A DNA stretch of 50,392 nucleotides from CAYVVD01 sp964454975 (GTDB taxonomy: Bacteria > Bacteroidota > Ignavibacteria > Kapaibacteriales > UBA2268), in the NCBI GenBank assembly GCA_964454975.1, contig CAYVVD010000022.1, positions 1 through 50,392 on the forward strand, read 5' to 3'. Positions 16,588-26,287 of this stretch are shown piece by piece. The position numbers were made by a program, and so were the translations under genes. The notes under the pieces are model-generated. The model was not told the origin of the DNA and made no database searches. It saw only the letters and a list, made by a program, of their open reading frames with translations. Within the stretch, counting starts at the first letter, position 1; the number at the start of each line of letters is the position of its first letter.

Positions 16588-17584
16588 CACAACTAAAACC
16601 GAAAAACTCGGAATCTATGATGACGGAAGGGTAATGAACCTGGCAAATGAATCCCAGATGCTTGGAATAGAACTTCCCGCCGATATGAATACGTTTTTAG
16701 CCGGCGGCGAAAAGTTCATGAAACTCGCCAGGCGTGTGGCAGAGGAGTTCAGAAAAGACAAAGAGAACCCCGGCGTTGAAGGATTTAAGATCCTTGCACC
16801 TGTCCCGCACCCCAGGTCCTGCAGGGATGCTTATGCATTCAGGCAGCATGTAGCGGCTGCCCGTAGAAACCGTGGTGTTGATATGATTCCTGAATTCGAC
16901 CAGTTTCCTATTTTTTACTTCACAAACCACAATGCAATTTCGGGCCCGGGTGAGATTATTGTAGAAAAAGACCACCTGCTGAAACTTGACTTTGAGCTTG
17001 AGCTTGCTGTTGTTATTGGCAAATACGGCAAAAACATTGATGCCGGGGATGCTGATGAATATATTGCAGGTTTTACAATTATGAATGACTGGTCGGCACG
17101 TCAGCTCCAGATGGAAGAGATGAAATTGAACCTCGGCCCGGCAAAAGGTAAGGACTTCTCAACCTCCATCGGGCCATGGCTTGTTACAAAAGATGAACTA
17201 GAAAAGTACAAAATAAAAACCAATGCAGGCAATCAGTACGACCTGCAAATGAAAGCTTACCACAATGACGAACTTATCTCAGAAGGCAACGCCAAAGACA
17301 TGACTTATACTTTTGCTGAGATTATCGAGAGGGTTTCCTATGGTGTTGAGATTTTTCCCGGCGAGGTAATCGGTTCCGGTACTGTCGGTACAGGCTGCTA
17401 CCTTGAATTGAATGGTACAAGGGCACGGCTTGCAAAAGAAAAGGGCGAAGAATACACACCAGTATGGATTGAACCGGGAGATATTATAGAGCTTGAAATT
17501 ACAGGGCTAGGCAAGCTTTCAAACAAAGTTACACTTAGCAAAAGCAACATTTCAATTCTCGCTAAAAAGCGGCCTTTGAGTTAA
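16565..17584 (+). CDS. Fumarylacetoacetate hydrolase family protein
   Basis: This 339-residue FAH-fold enzyme carries the metal-site stretch FELELAVVIG, then NDWSARQLQ, GPAKGKDFSTSIGPWLV and GSGTVGTGC, all typical of fumarylacetoacetase and relatives. In this context it most likely cleaves fumarylacetoacetate to fumarate and acetoacetate, the last step of tyrosine breakdown. Its ATG lies inside the end of the aminotransferase gene (23-bp overlap), with AGAGGA 3 nt upstream, so coupling is likely. The stop TAA shares the palindrome TTAA with the convergent ChaN-like gene. No maleylacetoacetate isomerase gene lies in the run. Confidence 0.88.
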   Translation: MKLVTFLDTTKTEKLGIYDDGRVMNLANESQMLGIELPADMNTFLAGGEKFMKLARRVAEEFRKDKENPGVEGFKILAPVPHPRSCRDAYAFRQHVAAARRNRGVDMIPEFDQFPIFYFTNHNAISGPGEIIVEKDHLLKLDFELELAVVIGKYGKNIDAGDADEYIAGFTIMNDWSARQLQMEEMKLNLGPAKGKDFSTSIGPWLVTKDELEKYKIKTNAGNQYDLQMKAYHNDELISEGNAKDMTYTFAEIIERVSYGVEIFPGEVIGSGTVGTGCYLELNGTRARLAKEKGEEYTPVWIEPGDIIELEITGLGKLSNKVTLSKSNISILAKKRPLS

Positions 17585-18447
17585 TATGTTTTTATCATAT
17601 CCTTCGGCGTGACAATAATGAAGTCTGAGGTATCTTTATTATCGTCCTCAAGTTCTTCAATATCCTCCTGCTCTGCAGAGGAAATTGTTATGATTTTCAG
17701 TTCAGGATTTCTCTGCTTCAGGAACCAGTAAATCCCTTCATAGTTATTTGAATGATAGGCGCCGTTCAAGTGAAGAAATATCTTCCCTTTTTCAAAATTC
17801 TCAAGAATAAAAAAAGCCATCGTGGCATCTTTGATTGCCTGGGCTTCTACGATGTGAGGCATACCGTGGCTGCTCCCCCCCATACTTTCAAGCATTTTCT
17901 TGTAGCCGGGGAGTTCCAGGTCAGCTTCAATTGGCGTAGGAGGAAAGTATCTCCGGGATTCTTTCGGGAGGCTGTCGAGAAAAGTAAAACTACTCCTTGC
18001 AATCGCCGAAGCATACCTGCGCGGGATATTTGTGGCAACAAATAATAATTCATTCTCACGGGCAAACTCAAGTACAGGTTTATAGTCTGTCTTGTAATTA
18101 TTCCAGGTTCGCGCTTCTTTTTCAAATGAGCTCGTTGAGATTTTCCCATTAAAATACTCATCAATCTTTAGCTGGTCATCAGCTTCGAACATTTCCATTC
18201 CAATTACAAGATTATTGCCGACTTCCTTGTGTAATTCCTTTGCAAGGCCCAACTGCAACCAATGGTTTATCGGATTGTTATGAAGCTCACCGAAAAGGAT
18301 AACGTCCGCCTCAAGAGCTTTTTCCGTTAGTTCTTCAAAATCAGAATCATCTCCATCTTTTTCAAAGATTTGAAATGCATTTTTCCCGGCATTTAGTGAA
18401 ATAACCGTCATTGAAAAGAGTATTATAATTAAAAGTGATTTTCCCAT
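17581..18447 (-). CDS. ChaN-like (Tiki/EreA superfamily) exported protein
   Basis: This 288-residue protein has a signal peptide at about 1-20 (MGKSLLIIILFSMTVISLNA). The core shows VILFGELHNNPINHWLQ, GMEMFEADDQ, TNIPRRYASAIAR and GAYHSNNYEG. These fit the ChaN haem-binding/uptake family, which belongs to the same superfamily as TraB/GumN and Tiki proteases. The GELH and late His motifs would be the metal or haem ligands. Function in vivo is uncertain: iron/haem handling is known for Campylobacter ChaN, while protease-like activity is known for distant relatives. Its stop overlaps that of the FAH-family gene by 4 bp. Confidence 0.8.
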   Translation of the reverse strand: MGKSLLIIILFSMTVISLNAGKNAFQIFEKDGDDSDFEELTEKALEADVILFGELHNNPINHWLQLGLAKELHKEVGNNLVIGMEMFEADDQLKIDEYFNGKISTSSFEKEARTWNNYKTDYKPVLEFARENELLFVATNIPRRYASAIARSSFTFLDSLPKESRRYFPPTPIEADLELPGYKKMLESMGGSSHGMPHIVEAQAIKDATMAFFILENFEKGKIFLHLNGAYHSNNYEGIYWFLKQRNPELKIITISSAEQEDIEELEDDNKDTSDFIIVTPKDMIKTY

Positions 18448-18573
18448 GGGTTAATCTGTTTATTAATAAAAGCGAAAGTTAAGAAATCTGTAACAAAGCC
18501 TTCGAAATTTTGTTGAGTTTGAATAGGAATTTCTTTATCTTTTGCCGGATTTCCACACAAAAGAGCGCTTGCT

Positions 18574-21500
18574 TTGAATAAAACACGGATATTTGCAATT
18601 GCAATTATATTGCAATTAATGGCAGTTTTGCCTTCATACTCCCAATATTGGGAGAAAATCAACAACATACCATCTCCATATGACCAGAATTACTGGCTGG
18701 ATGTCTATTTTTTGCCCGGTAATTCGAACTTTGGCTGGGCATGTGGTTTCAACGGGCGCGTAATCAGGACAACAGATGGCGGTAACTCATGGCTTGGCGC
18801 AAGTGTGCAGGGCGCTGACCACCTCGAGAGCATTCATTTCCCATCCCAGGGTACGGGTTATACATCGGGTGTTGAGGGAATTTTTAAATCCACCGACGGG
18901 GGAGCGTCCTGGTTTGAATTAAATCTTCCGGGTGGTGACACTTTAACTCCATGGGGGACTTACTTCCTTACAAATGATATCGGTATTGTTATAGGTGGGG
19001 GGTGTGCCCGCGACATTCAGCATTTCTGGAAAACTACAGACGGCGGTTCAACATGGAATGTTTTTGTTGGAAACGAACCAAATACCGGGTTGACTGATGG
19101 AATCTTATACTCGCCCAATGGTGAAGGCTACGCCGTAAGCAGTGGAAACATCTGGCATACTTCCGACGGCGGGCTTAATTGGAGTATAATCGAGAGCACT
19201 CCTGTTTCAGTCTGGCATGAAGAATTTACGCGTATAAATAACTCGTTTCTGTTTCCATATGCCGGCTCTATGTGTTCGGGTGGTGGCGGTGATGGTGGAA
19301 TGGTGTTCTCAACTGACGGCGGCTCAAGCTGGAATACATACAGGACAGGGCAACGGATGTTCGGCGCATTCCTGATTAATACTACTACCGGCTGGGTCTG
19401 TGGCGATGCCCGGACTGTAATGTTCACAGAAGATGCAGGCAGAACCTGGCGCACAATAAATTGTGGTATTGAAGATGGCGACCTCGACGATATCTGGTTT
19501 ATTAATCCTAATCTCGGGTGGGCTGTTGGTGAAGGTGTTTACAAATATGTTCCCGGTTACCAGGAAGTAGACAGGGATTCTCTTAATTTTGGCAGGGCAT
19601 GTGTTCCGGGGACTAAAACCGATTTTGTTTCTTTTTTTAACAAAGACATTGAAGGTCACAGTGCACAAGCAAGAATAACCGGGCCGGACAGAAACGAATT
19701 CAGGATTGTCTCTCCCGGTACTAATATAAACATGCAAAGTTGCGGAGTTGTTCAATTCACAATTGCTTTCGAACCCACAAGTTCCGGACAAAAAAATGCA
19801 ACGCTGGAAGTAGAATTTGATAACGGATTTACCGGCAAAGTAGAACTAACTGGCGAGGCATTTCTTAGCTCTGCTGCTCCTGAAGATACACTTTACGTGA
19901 TAAATCCTGCAGAAGCCGGAAAAAAAGTTATTGTTCCGGTCTTGTGGACAGCAGATACAGATGAAGAAATAATTACACTTATTACTCACATGTCCGGGAA
20001 TCCAGGATTTGACTTTGACAGTAAGCTACCTGTTTCTTTCCAAAACGGCAAAGCAGAGACTTACCTTACTTTCACACCACCTGACACCGGTTGGTTTGAA
20101 GGATTATATAATATTCTGGTTGAGCCATGCGGCAAAGAGATATTTATTAGACTAAGGATTTACGGCACAAGCCCGATTATCACAAGCAGAGGCCCGGACA
20201 GCCTGAATACAAAGTGCGAATACAACAAAACAGACACAGTCTGGATATTCAACACCGGAAATGATGATTTAGCTCTTGACCCTGTTTCACTTGAAGACCC
20301 AAATATCGGATTCAGCATTTTGGGATGGACAAGGCCAACAGCAAGCCCACCAAAAGTTCAGCCAAAAGATTCCATCGGTATTATAATTTACTTTGAACCC
20401 ATAAAATCAGGGATGTACAGCACAAAGTTAATAATCGGTAATGATGACGTTACTACAATACGTGGGAACAAAAACCCGTTTGAGATACCTCTATACGGTA
20501 GAATGGATGCTACATTCATTGAAGTGGACAGGGACACTCTTGATCTGGGTGAGTTTTGCCTTGGGAAATCAAGGAGTGATTTCTTTTTTATAAGGAACAT
20601 TAATGGTATTGATGCATTTGCAGACAATCCGCTTGTAAGTGGTTCCGACATGGAAGTAGTCTCTGAAACAGGCAGTTTCCCGGCGAATATCTTTGCTGAT
20701 GATTCTTTAAAAGTTACTGTTAACTACATACCTTCCAGGCGCGGCGAATTCCTTGATTCACTTACATTCAAAACAGCCCCATGCAATGAAGAAGTGACTG
20801 TTTATATTAAGGGAAGGGCTGTTATTGGTGATTTTGAATTTTCACCCACTTCAATTAATGAACAAGTGAAATTTGGTGAATTCCTCACTCAGATTGTTAC
20901 TATTGAAAACACAGGCGATATTGACCTTACAATTGCCGAAGTAACCTTAAATCCGCTCCCGGCATTTGCTATATTCAATGCAACGTTGCCTCCTTCATCG
21001 TTCCGTCCCGGTGAATCAGTTGATGTTGAAATTACAATTGAACTTACCGAAGACGAAACTCTAAACTCACAAATATGCATAAAAGCTGACAGCGAGTGCC
21101 CGGTTGAGAAGTGCCTACCAATAAGGATACAAACTCTTAATAAGCTTGTAATTAATCCATCACGGATAGATTTTGGTAAATACTTGTGTTCACCACCGGT
21201 AATTCCTGATACTATTTACATCTATAATGAATCCAATTTAGACATCAGAATTGATAATTATTTCATCGACCCCAACGAAAGCGAAAAGGAATTTGCGATT
21301 ATCAGCGGTCCGAATGTGGGCGATGCAATTAAACCCGAGGCTGACGCACAAATTATTATCCACTTTAGACCACAACAGTGGGGAGATTATTCTGCTGATT
21401 TGGTGATTGTTGCAAATGATGTTGGCCAGACAGAGAGGATTCCGCTCACAGGATCATACCACGGGACTGATTTGAATATAACAAGAGATGAAATACCTTT

Positions 21501-22803
21501 CGAAGCACTACGCAAATGTGATGAGCCTGTTTTCGATTCATTTGACATAGTAAATAACGGCGACTGGGCGGATACCCTTGAAATTATAATTTCTCCCGAA
21601 CCGGGATGGGATGCTCAACTTGACAAAACTACCATTGAACCCGGCGAAACTGCAACGTGCATTATCACAGCAATACCATCTGACTTTCCGTATGAAGGGC
21701 TAATGGAGCTTGAGTTCAAAATCAGGGGCAAGACTTGTGGCAAAGAATTTGACATAAAGTCATTCATACAGATAGATTTGCCAAAACTTGATGTAACTCC
21801 GATAGTATTGAACTTTCCCAATTTGTGGAAAGGCTACAGCGATACTTTATCTGTAATTGTCGAAAATAACAGCGCCTGGAATATAAATATAACTGAAATC
21901 AAATTCGCAAAGCAACCTTCTGTATTTACTCATAATGCAGCAGTCCCCAAAACTATGGATCTGGGTGATATGGTTGAATTTGATGTCATGTTTACAGCTA
22001 TTGATAACGGCGCCCATAGTGATACTCTTATAATTATTAGTGAAAGTTCCTGTGTTGATACATTTAGGATTCCTGTAAATGCTAATGTACCCAGCGAGAT
22101 ATTCAATGTTGACCTGACGATTGATGACTATGTTGTTGAATTTGGCAATATCGTTGATATAATCATAACACTGAATAATCCTGTCCCCCGTTTCTTCCCG
22201 GATGAGCTGAATCTCAAACTAGAGTTTGATTCTGACTTGTTTGAGCCTATGTCGTTAAAAACAAGAGGCAAAGCGGACGAAGTACCATTTACATATGACA
22301 GCGACATACTTTCGACAAGCTTTGGCGAAGAACGCGTCAACAATCTATTTGCTGCCCCCGGCAATATTATTACACTAACCGGAAAGACGCTTGTGGCTAT
22401 TCCAAACTTCACCGAAATTAATTTCATCGAAGTTGATTTTGCTGATTTGCATCAGGGGGTTGAATTAACAACTCAAGATGGCTCACTTCGTGTAACCGGT
22501 TTTTGCGAGCCAATTGGCAGGCAGGGATATTTATTGCTCCCGGACATAAACCTGCAAATCCCGCATAGCACTGTTATAGGAAACCATCTTGATATTGCTT
22601 ATGATTCTGACGGCACCCAGATGTTGATTCTGAAAATCAGTGACATGCTCGGCAAATTAATTGAAGATAAATCGCTTAATGTCGCTACTGGTTCCGGCGA
22701 GTTGAGGATAGAACTGAGTAATATGTCTTCCGGTGTATACCAGGTAGAAATCTGTACAACCTGGGGCAAAAAATTTGAAGGACTGATAATGAAAGCCGAT
22801 TAA
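18574..22803 (+). CDS. Giant T9SS-secreted protein with Asp-box propeller and ASH-like repeats
   Basis: This 1409-residue surface protein has a signal peptide at residues 1-24 (ending LPSYSQ). Residues about 25-330 form an Asp-box/Ycf48-like propeller with at least six S/T-x-D-G-G-x-S/T-W boxes (TTDGGNSW, STDGGASW, TTDGGSTW, TSDGGLNW, STDGGSSW, TEDAGRTW). About 330-1250 is a chain of roughly 100-residue Ig-like 'choice-of-anchor D'/ASH-like domains (DRDSLNFGRACVPG, DRDTLDLGEFCLGK, NPSRIDFGKYLC). The end looks like a sorting domain (LSNMSSGVYQVEI, final MKAD). The start is TTG at 18574, chosen because it gives a complete signal peptide and no ATG lies nearby. Role unknown; cell-surface adhesion is plausible. 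Confidence 0.85.
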   Translation: MNKTRIFAIAIILQLMAVLPSYSQYWEKINNIPSPYDQNYWLDVYFLPGNSNFGWACGFNGRVIRTTDGGNSWLGASVQGADHLESIHFPSQGTGYTSGVEGIFKSTDGGASWFELNLPGGDTLTPWGTYFLTNDIGIVIGGGCARDIQHFWKTTDGGSTWNVFVGNEPNTGLTDGILYSPNGEGYAVSSGNIWHTSDGGLNWSIIESTPVSVWHEEFTRINNSFLFPYAGSMCSGGGGDGGMVFSTDGGSSWNTYRTGQRMFGAFLINTTTGWVCGDARTVMFTEDAGRTWRTINCGIEDGDLDDIWFINPNLGWAVGEGVYKYVPGYQEVDRDSLNFGRACVPGTKTDFVSFFNKDIEGHSAQARITGPDRNEFRIVSPGTNINMQSCGVVQFTIAFEPTSSGQKNATLEVEFDNGFTGKVELTGEAFLSSAAPEDTLYVINPAEAGKKVIVPVLWTADTDEEIITLITHMSGNPGFDFDSKLPVSFQNGKAETYLTFTPPDTGWFEGLYNILVEPCGKEIFIRLRIYGTSPIITSRGPDSLNTKCEYNKTDTVWIFNTGNDDLALDPVSLEDPNIGFSILGWTRPTASPPKVQPKDSIGIIIYFEPIKSGMYSTKLIIGNDDVTTIRGNKNPFEIPLYGRMDATFIEVDRDTLDLGEFCLGKSRSDFFFIRNINGIDAFADNPLVSGSDMEVVSETGSFPANIFADDSLKVTVNYIPSRRGEFLDSLTFKTAPCNEEVTVYIKGRAVIGDFEFSPTSINEQVKFGEFLTQIVTIENTGDIDLTIAEVTLNPLPAFAIFNATLPPSSFRPGESVDVEITIELTEDETLNSQICIKADSECPVEKCLPIRIQTLNKLVINPSRIDFGKYLCSPPVIPDTIYIYNESNLDIRIDNYFIDPNESEKEFAIISGPNVGDAIKPEADAQIIIHFRPQQWGDYSADLVIVANDVGQTERIPLTGSYHGTDLNITRDEIPFEALRKCDEPVFDSFDIVNNGDWADTLEIIISPEPGWDAQLDKTTIEPGETATCIITAIPSDFPYEGLMELEFKIRGKTCGKEFDIKSFIQIDLPKLDVTPIVLNFPNLWKGYSDTLSVIVENNSAWNINITEIKFAKQPSVFTHNAAVPKTMDLGDMVEFDVMFTAIDNGAHSDTLIIISESSCVDTFRIPVNANVPSEIFNVDLTIDDYVVEFGNIVDIIITLNNPVPRFFPDELNLKLEFDSDLFEPMSLKTRGKADEVPFTYDSDILSTSFGEERVNNLFAAPGNIITLTGKTLVAIPNFTEINFIEVDFADLHQGVELTTQDGSLRVTGFCEPIGRQGYLLLPDINLQIPHSTVIGNHLDIAYDSDGTQMLILKISDMLGKLIEDKSLNVATGSGELRIELSNMSSGVYQVEICTTWGKKFEGLIMKAD

Positions 22804-23564
22804 CGAATCAGTTCTTTTGAAGCATAGCAGGCAAATCCCGGATTTAGCAGCTCTTTTTTATTATAATGGAAGCGTTCTCCATCTTCCCTGAGCATTGCCC
22901 CGCCTGCAGATTCAAGAACAGCCTGCCCGGCGCCGGTGTCCCACTCCATTGTTGGGCCTGATCGGTAATAGATATCTGCTTTACCCTCCGCCACCATGCA
23001 AAATTTTAGTGAGCTTCCGCGCGAGATTGAATTCTTTATTTTATAATTTGAAAAGAAATACTTTTCTTTATCGCCTGCATGTGAGCGGCTCATAATAGCA
23101 ACAATCCCATCCGTAAAATCTGCATTACACTTAATTTCCCTCTCTTCTCCATTTTCTATTCTAAACGCCCCACTTCCTTCTACGCCATAGAAGAGAACAT
23201 CAAGAACAGGCGCATAAACAACCCCAAAGACTGGATAATTGTCTTTTATAAATGCAATGTTGATTGTAAACTCCCCATTACGCTTGATAAATTCTTTTGT
23301 CCCGTCGAGCGGATCAACAAGGAAAAACTCTTTCCAGCCCGAGCGGGTTTCGTAATTTATGTCTTTTCCTTCTTCAGATATGACAGGTAATTCCGGATAG
23401 AGCCTTTTCAATCCTTCAGCTATAACAGTATTTGAGGCTATATCTGCTCTTGTAAGAGGGGAATCGTCAGTTTTATATTCAACATTAAATTCTCCGCTGT
23501 TATAGATGTCTAATGTTGCATAGCCTGCTTCTACAGCTAAATTAAGTATTGCTTTGTAATTCAT
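22800..23564 (-). CDS. cysQ: 3'(2'),5'-bisphosphate nucleotidase CysQ-like
   Basis: This 254-residue member of the inositol-monophosphatase superfamily has the metal-binding signature DPLDGTKEFIKRNGEFTINI, upstream EEGKDI and the C-terminal MEWDTGAGQAVLESAGG. KEFI after the DPLDGT motif is typical of CysQ, which hydrolyses phosphoadenosine phosphate (PAP) formed in sulfate assimilation and other sulfotransfer. No sulfur-assimilation gene lies nearby. Length is normal. Its stop overlaps the stop of the convergent large gene in a shared TTAA. A general inositol phosphatase is the main alternative. Confidence 0.88.
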   Translation of the reverse strand: MNYKAILNLAVEAGYATLDIYNSGEFNVEYKTDDSPLTRADIASNTVIAEGLKRLYPELPVISEEGKDINYETRSGWKEFFLVDPLDGTKEFIKRNGEFTINIAFIKDNYPVFGVVYAPVLDVLFYGVEGSGAFRIENGEEREIKCNADFTDGIVAIMSRSHAGDKEKYFFSNYKIKNSISRGSSLKFCMVAEGKADIYYRSGPTMEWDTGAGQAVLESAGGAMLREDGERFHYNKKELLNPGFACYASKELIR

Positions 23565-23601
23565 TCATAACCCGGATGTTAATCAAGGTACGAAAATAGC
23601 A

Positions 23602-24257
23602 TTATATTTTCAGAAAAGGAATTGCCCTGCTTTTAATTCGAACGAAATATAGTCCTTTATTTAAATTGTGCATGTTGATTCTGTCAGTAAATTTGCTTCC
23701 TTTAATTTTCTCCCTGTATAATCAAATATGCTGTAATTACCGGATTTACCTGGAATTATAATTTCATCGCCTTTGATATCAAATTCGTAATTACCTTCAT
23801 CAATACCATAAGGGAGTTTTTTTATAAATGAAAGCAGACAAGAATCCGCCCTGTTTGTTTTATCTGCGGGTTCACTTTGGAAGGCATTTAATATCGGGAA
23901 ATCCACAGATTTAGTTTGTCCTGATGAACAAATATTCCCATTATTATCTCCCCAAACACATCGGGACTGGTCCTCGCCGCTGCCACCAATATAGCTTGCA
24001 AAGAGCAATTCGCTAAATTCCCAGTTAAGAATTGCAACAAATCCATCGACATCGCCACCATGGAGTGACTGGAGTGCATCAGCAGTAACAGGGAAAGAAG
24101 TTGAGCGTGTAATGCCACAGAGACAAACATTTCCTTCGTTGTCCACGTAAATACCTTCGGGATGGTCATTTTCCTCAGCGCCGAGATGAGTGGAAAATTC
24201 AAGTACGGAACCATCGGGTACTATTTTTGCAACAAAACAATCCGCATTGTTTTTTAT
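23602..24257 (-). pseudogene. Truncated and frameshifted SBBP-repeat / T9SS protein
   Basis: The frame is open from 24257 downwards, just after an in-frame stop at 24258-24260. It begins mid-domain (ADCFVAKIVPDGSVLEFSTHLG) with no start codon or signal peptide, so the 5' part is gone. It shows SBBP-type propeller repeats (YVDNEGNVCLCG, WGDNNGNICSSGQTKSVDFP) and the first half of a T9SS sorting domain (YSIFDYTGRKLKEANL), then meets a stop at 23661. In another frame the missing sorting-domain end continues as NLNKGLYFVRIKSR to a stop at 23602. That indicates a frameshift near 23670-23690. It is the decayed 3' end of a larger secreted-protein gene. Confidence 0.8.
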
Positions 24258-24413
24258 CTAAAATCAATAAAAAGCTGGTATAATTAAAAAGATATGAACT
24301 TAGTATTTATAACTTGAGAAAAATCTTTGCTGCTTAAATCTGAAGAAATAAATTCAAAACTAATTAACAGAAATTAATATATTGACAGATTATACAAAAG
24401 CGCATTTAATGTA

Positions 24414-26270
24414 ATGGATTCAAGGAAGATATTTCTATTTATCGTTTTGATTTTTTCGGCTTTCAATCTAAACTCACAGGTGTTCCTGACAAGTGCTGCA
24501 ACAGATTCCACAGTATGGACTTATCAATCCTACATAATGGAGTATGCCCCTGCTGAAGATGCATTTGTAGCTGTGCACCGTCTTGCCGAGCGTTTCATTA
24601 TTGACCGTGACTGGGATCGCGCTACAGAACTCTATAAGGAGTTCAAGCTCGATTTTCCCGAGCTTGAAGGCAGGATTGATTCAATTATTGCATTGTTGAA
24701 AGTACCAACTGAAAACCTGAATGAGCGCAACGTAGGCCCTGCTATTAACACTGCCGGCAGTGAATACTCACCCGTACCCGGCGCTGATGACAATACTCTG
24801 TACTTTACAGGTGTAAATAGGAATGAAAAGAATAATTCCGAAGATATTTATTATGCCGAAATGATTAATGGCGAGTGGCAGCCTGCTCAAAAACTTACAC
24901 GAATAATAAATACCGCCTCCCAGGAAGCGCCCCAGTGTGTTACAACTGATGGCAATACCATTATTATCTTCGGAAATTATCCCGGTAATCTCGGGAAAGG
25001 TGATTTGTACTTCTCAGATAGAACTGCAACAGGATGGAGCGAAGTTCAAGCATATCCTCCACCAATCAATACTGAATACTTTGATTGTGACGCAAAAATG
25101 AGCAATGACGGAAAGGCGCTTATATTTGTCTCTGACCGGCCCGGCAATATCGGAGAGTTTGTACCTTACCAGGAAAGTCTTTTCCACGGCGATTTCCATG
25201 GTAATACAGACATTTATGTAAGCCTGAAAACTGAAACAGGCTGGTCGGAACCAATAAACCTCGGTTCTGTGATAAACACGCCCTTCGCAGAGCGTAAGCC
25301 ATTCCTCCACCCCGACGGACGGTCTCTTTATTTCAGCTCTGACGGGCATTACGGGCTTGGCAGGCAGGATTTATTCAAGGCAACCCGCCTGAGTGACACT
25401 TCCTGGACAGAATGGTCGCGCCCCCGTAACCTTGGAAAAGAAGTAAATACACCATACAACGAGAGAGCAGCGATAATCTCTACTGCAGGGGAGATTGCTT
25501 ATTTCGCCTCAGGCGAGCGATATGACACATACGGCCAGTCAGACATTTATACTATTGACCTGCCTGATTGGGCAAAACCGGAGCCTGTTGCTACTATACA
25601 AGGTACTGTTAAAGACAATAACGGAAACTTTATCGCAGCCGATATTATCTGGGAAAACCTCGGTACAGGCAGAAGACTGGGCCAAATGCGCAGCAACCCT
25701 CAAAACGGGCAGTATTTTATCGTCCTTCCACTCGGTGAGAACTATGGGTTTTACGCTGAAAAGGAAGGCTATTTCCCGATATCGGTTAGCCTTGACCTGC
25801 GTGGCAAATTCGAATTTTTGGCTCTGACACAGGATATCACACTTCACTCTATTGCAGACCTTCTCGGTGCCACCGAGGATTCAGAAAATGTTGATATGTT
25901 GGAAGGAATGGACAAACGGAGAAAACTAAGGCTTAACAACCTCTTCTTCGATTACGACAAAGACAATCTGAAGCCTGAATCAATCCCTGAGCTACGACGC
26001 GTAATAACATTGCTTAATGAGCATATTCCCGCATCAGTGATAGAGATCTCGGGGCATACTGACAACCGTGGCTCAGACGCTTATAATGAAAACCTTTCGC
26101 AGCGAAGAGCTGCATCCGTTGTCAAATTCTTAGTCTTCAACGGTGTTGACCCGGAACGACTCGTTCCAAAGGGCTACGGCGAAATAGTCCCAATCGCTAC
26201 TAATGAAACAGATGAAGGAAGGGCGCTCAACAGGCGCGTAGAACTGGCAATCATCGGTAAGAAGAAATAA
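24414..26270 (+). CDS. PorE-like TPR/PD40/CRD/OmpA envelope protein
   Basis: This 618-residue protein has a signal peptide at 1-21 (ending NLNSQ). It then shows a short TPR-like helical stretch (about 40-85, RDWDRATELYKEFKLDFPE), PD40 blades from about 100 to 390 (PVPGADDNTLYFTG, KMSNDGKALIFVSDRPG, YFSSDGHYGLGRQDLF), a carboxypeptidase-regulatory-like domain (about 395-470, IQGTVKDNNGNF) and a C-terminal OmpA domain (IEISGHTDNRGSDAYN, LSQRRAASV, RALNRRVEL). This order matches PorE, the T9SS component that ties the secretion machine to peptidoglycan. A role in T9SS is inferred from architecture and from the T9SS cargo in the window. The stop codon sits in a 10-bp palindrome shared with ispD. 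Confidence 0.87.
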   Translation: MDSRKIFLFIVLIFSAFNLNSQVFLTSAATDSTVWTYQSYIMEYAPAEDAFVAVHRLAERFIIDRDWDRATELYKEFKLDFPELEGRIDSIIALLKVPTENLNERNVGPAINTAGSEYSPVPGADDNTLYFTGVNRNEKNNSEDIYYAEMINGEWQPAQKLTRIINTASQEAPQCVTTDGNTIIIFGNYPGNLGKGDLYFSDRTATGWSEVQAYPPPINTEYFDCDAKMSNDGKALIFVSDRPGNIGEFVPYQESLFHGDFHGNTDIYVSLKTETGWSEPINLGSVINTPFAERKPFLHPDGRSLYFSSDGHYGLGRQDLFKATRLSDTSWTEWSRPRNLGKEVNTPYNERAAIISTAGEIAYFASGERYDTYGQSDIYTIDLPDWAKPEPVATIQGTVKDNNGNFIAADIIWENLGTGRRLGQMRSNPQNGQYFIVLPLGENYGFYAEKEGYFPISVSLDLRGKFEFLALTQDITLHSIADLLGATEDSENVDMLEGMDKRRKLRLNNLFFDYDKDNLKPESIPELRRVITLLNEHIPASVIEISGHTDNRGSDAYNENLSQRRAASVVKFLVFNGVDPERLVPKGYGEIVPIATNETDEGRALNRRVELAIIGKKK

Positions 26271-26287
26271 GTACCGAGTACTTATTT
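26265..26287. terminator. Palindrome over the stop codons of two convergent genes
   Basis: AAATAAGTAC, three bases and GTACTTATTT form a perfect 10-bp inverted repeat. It spans the TAA of the PorE-like gene and reaches into the stop of ispD. The ends are A/T-rich on both strands, so it may act as a weak bidirectional terminator; the stem has few G-C pairs. Confidence 0.5.

Noticed and set aside
16114..16590. 158-codon minus-strand frame
   Set aside because: Antisense to the aminotransferase, whose catalytic motifs are intact.
23888..24214. 108-codon minus-strand frame
   Set aside because: Shadow frame of the SBBP pseudogene; the repeat motifs read in the other frame.
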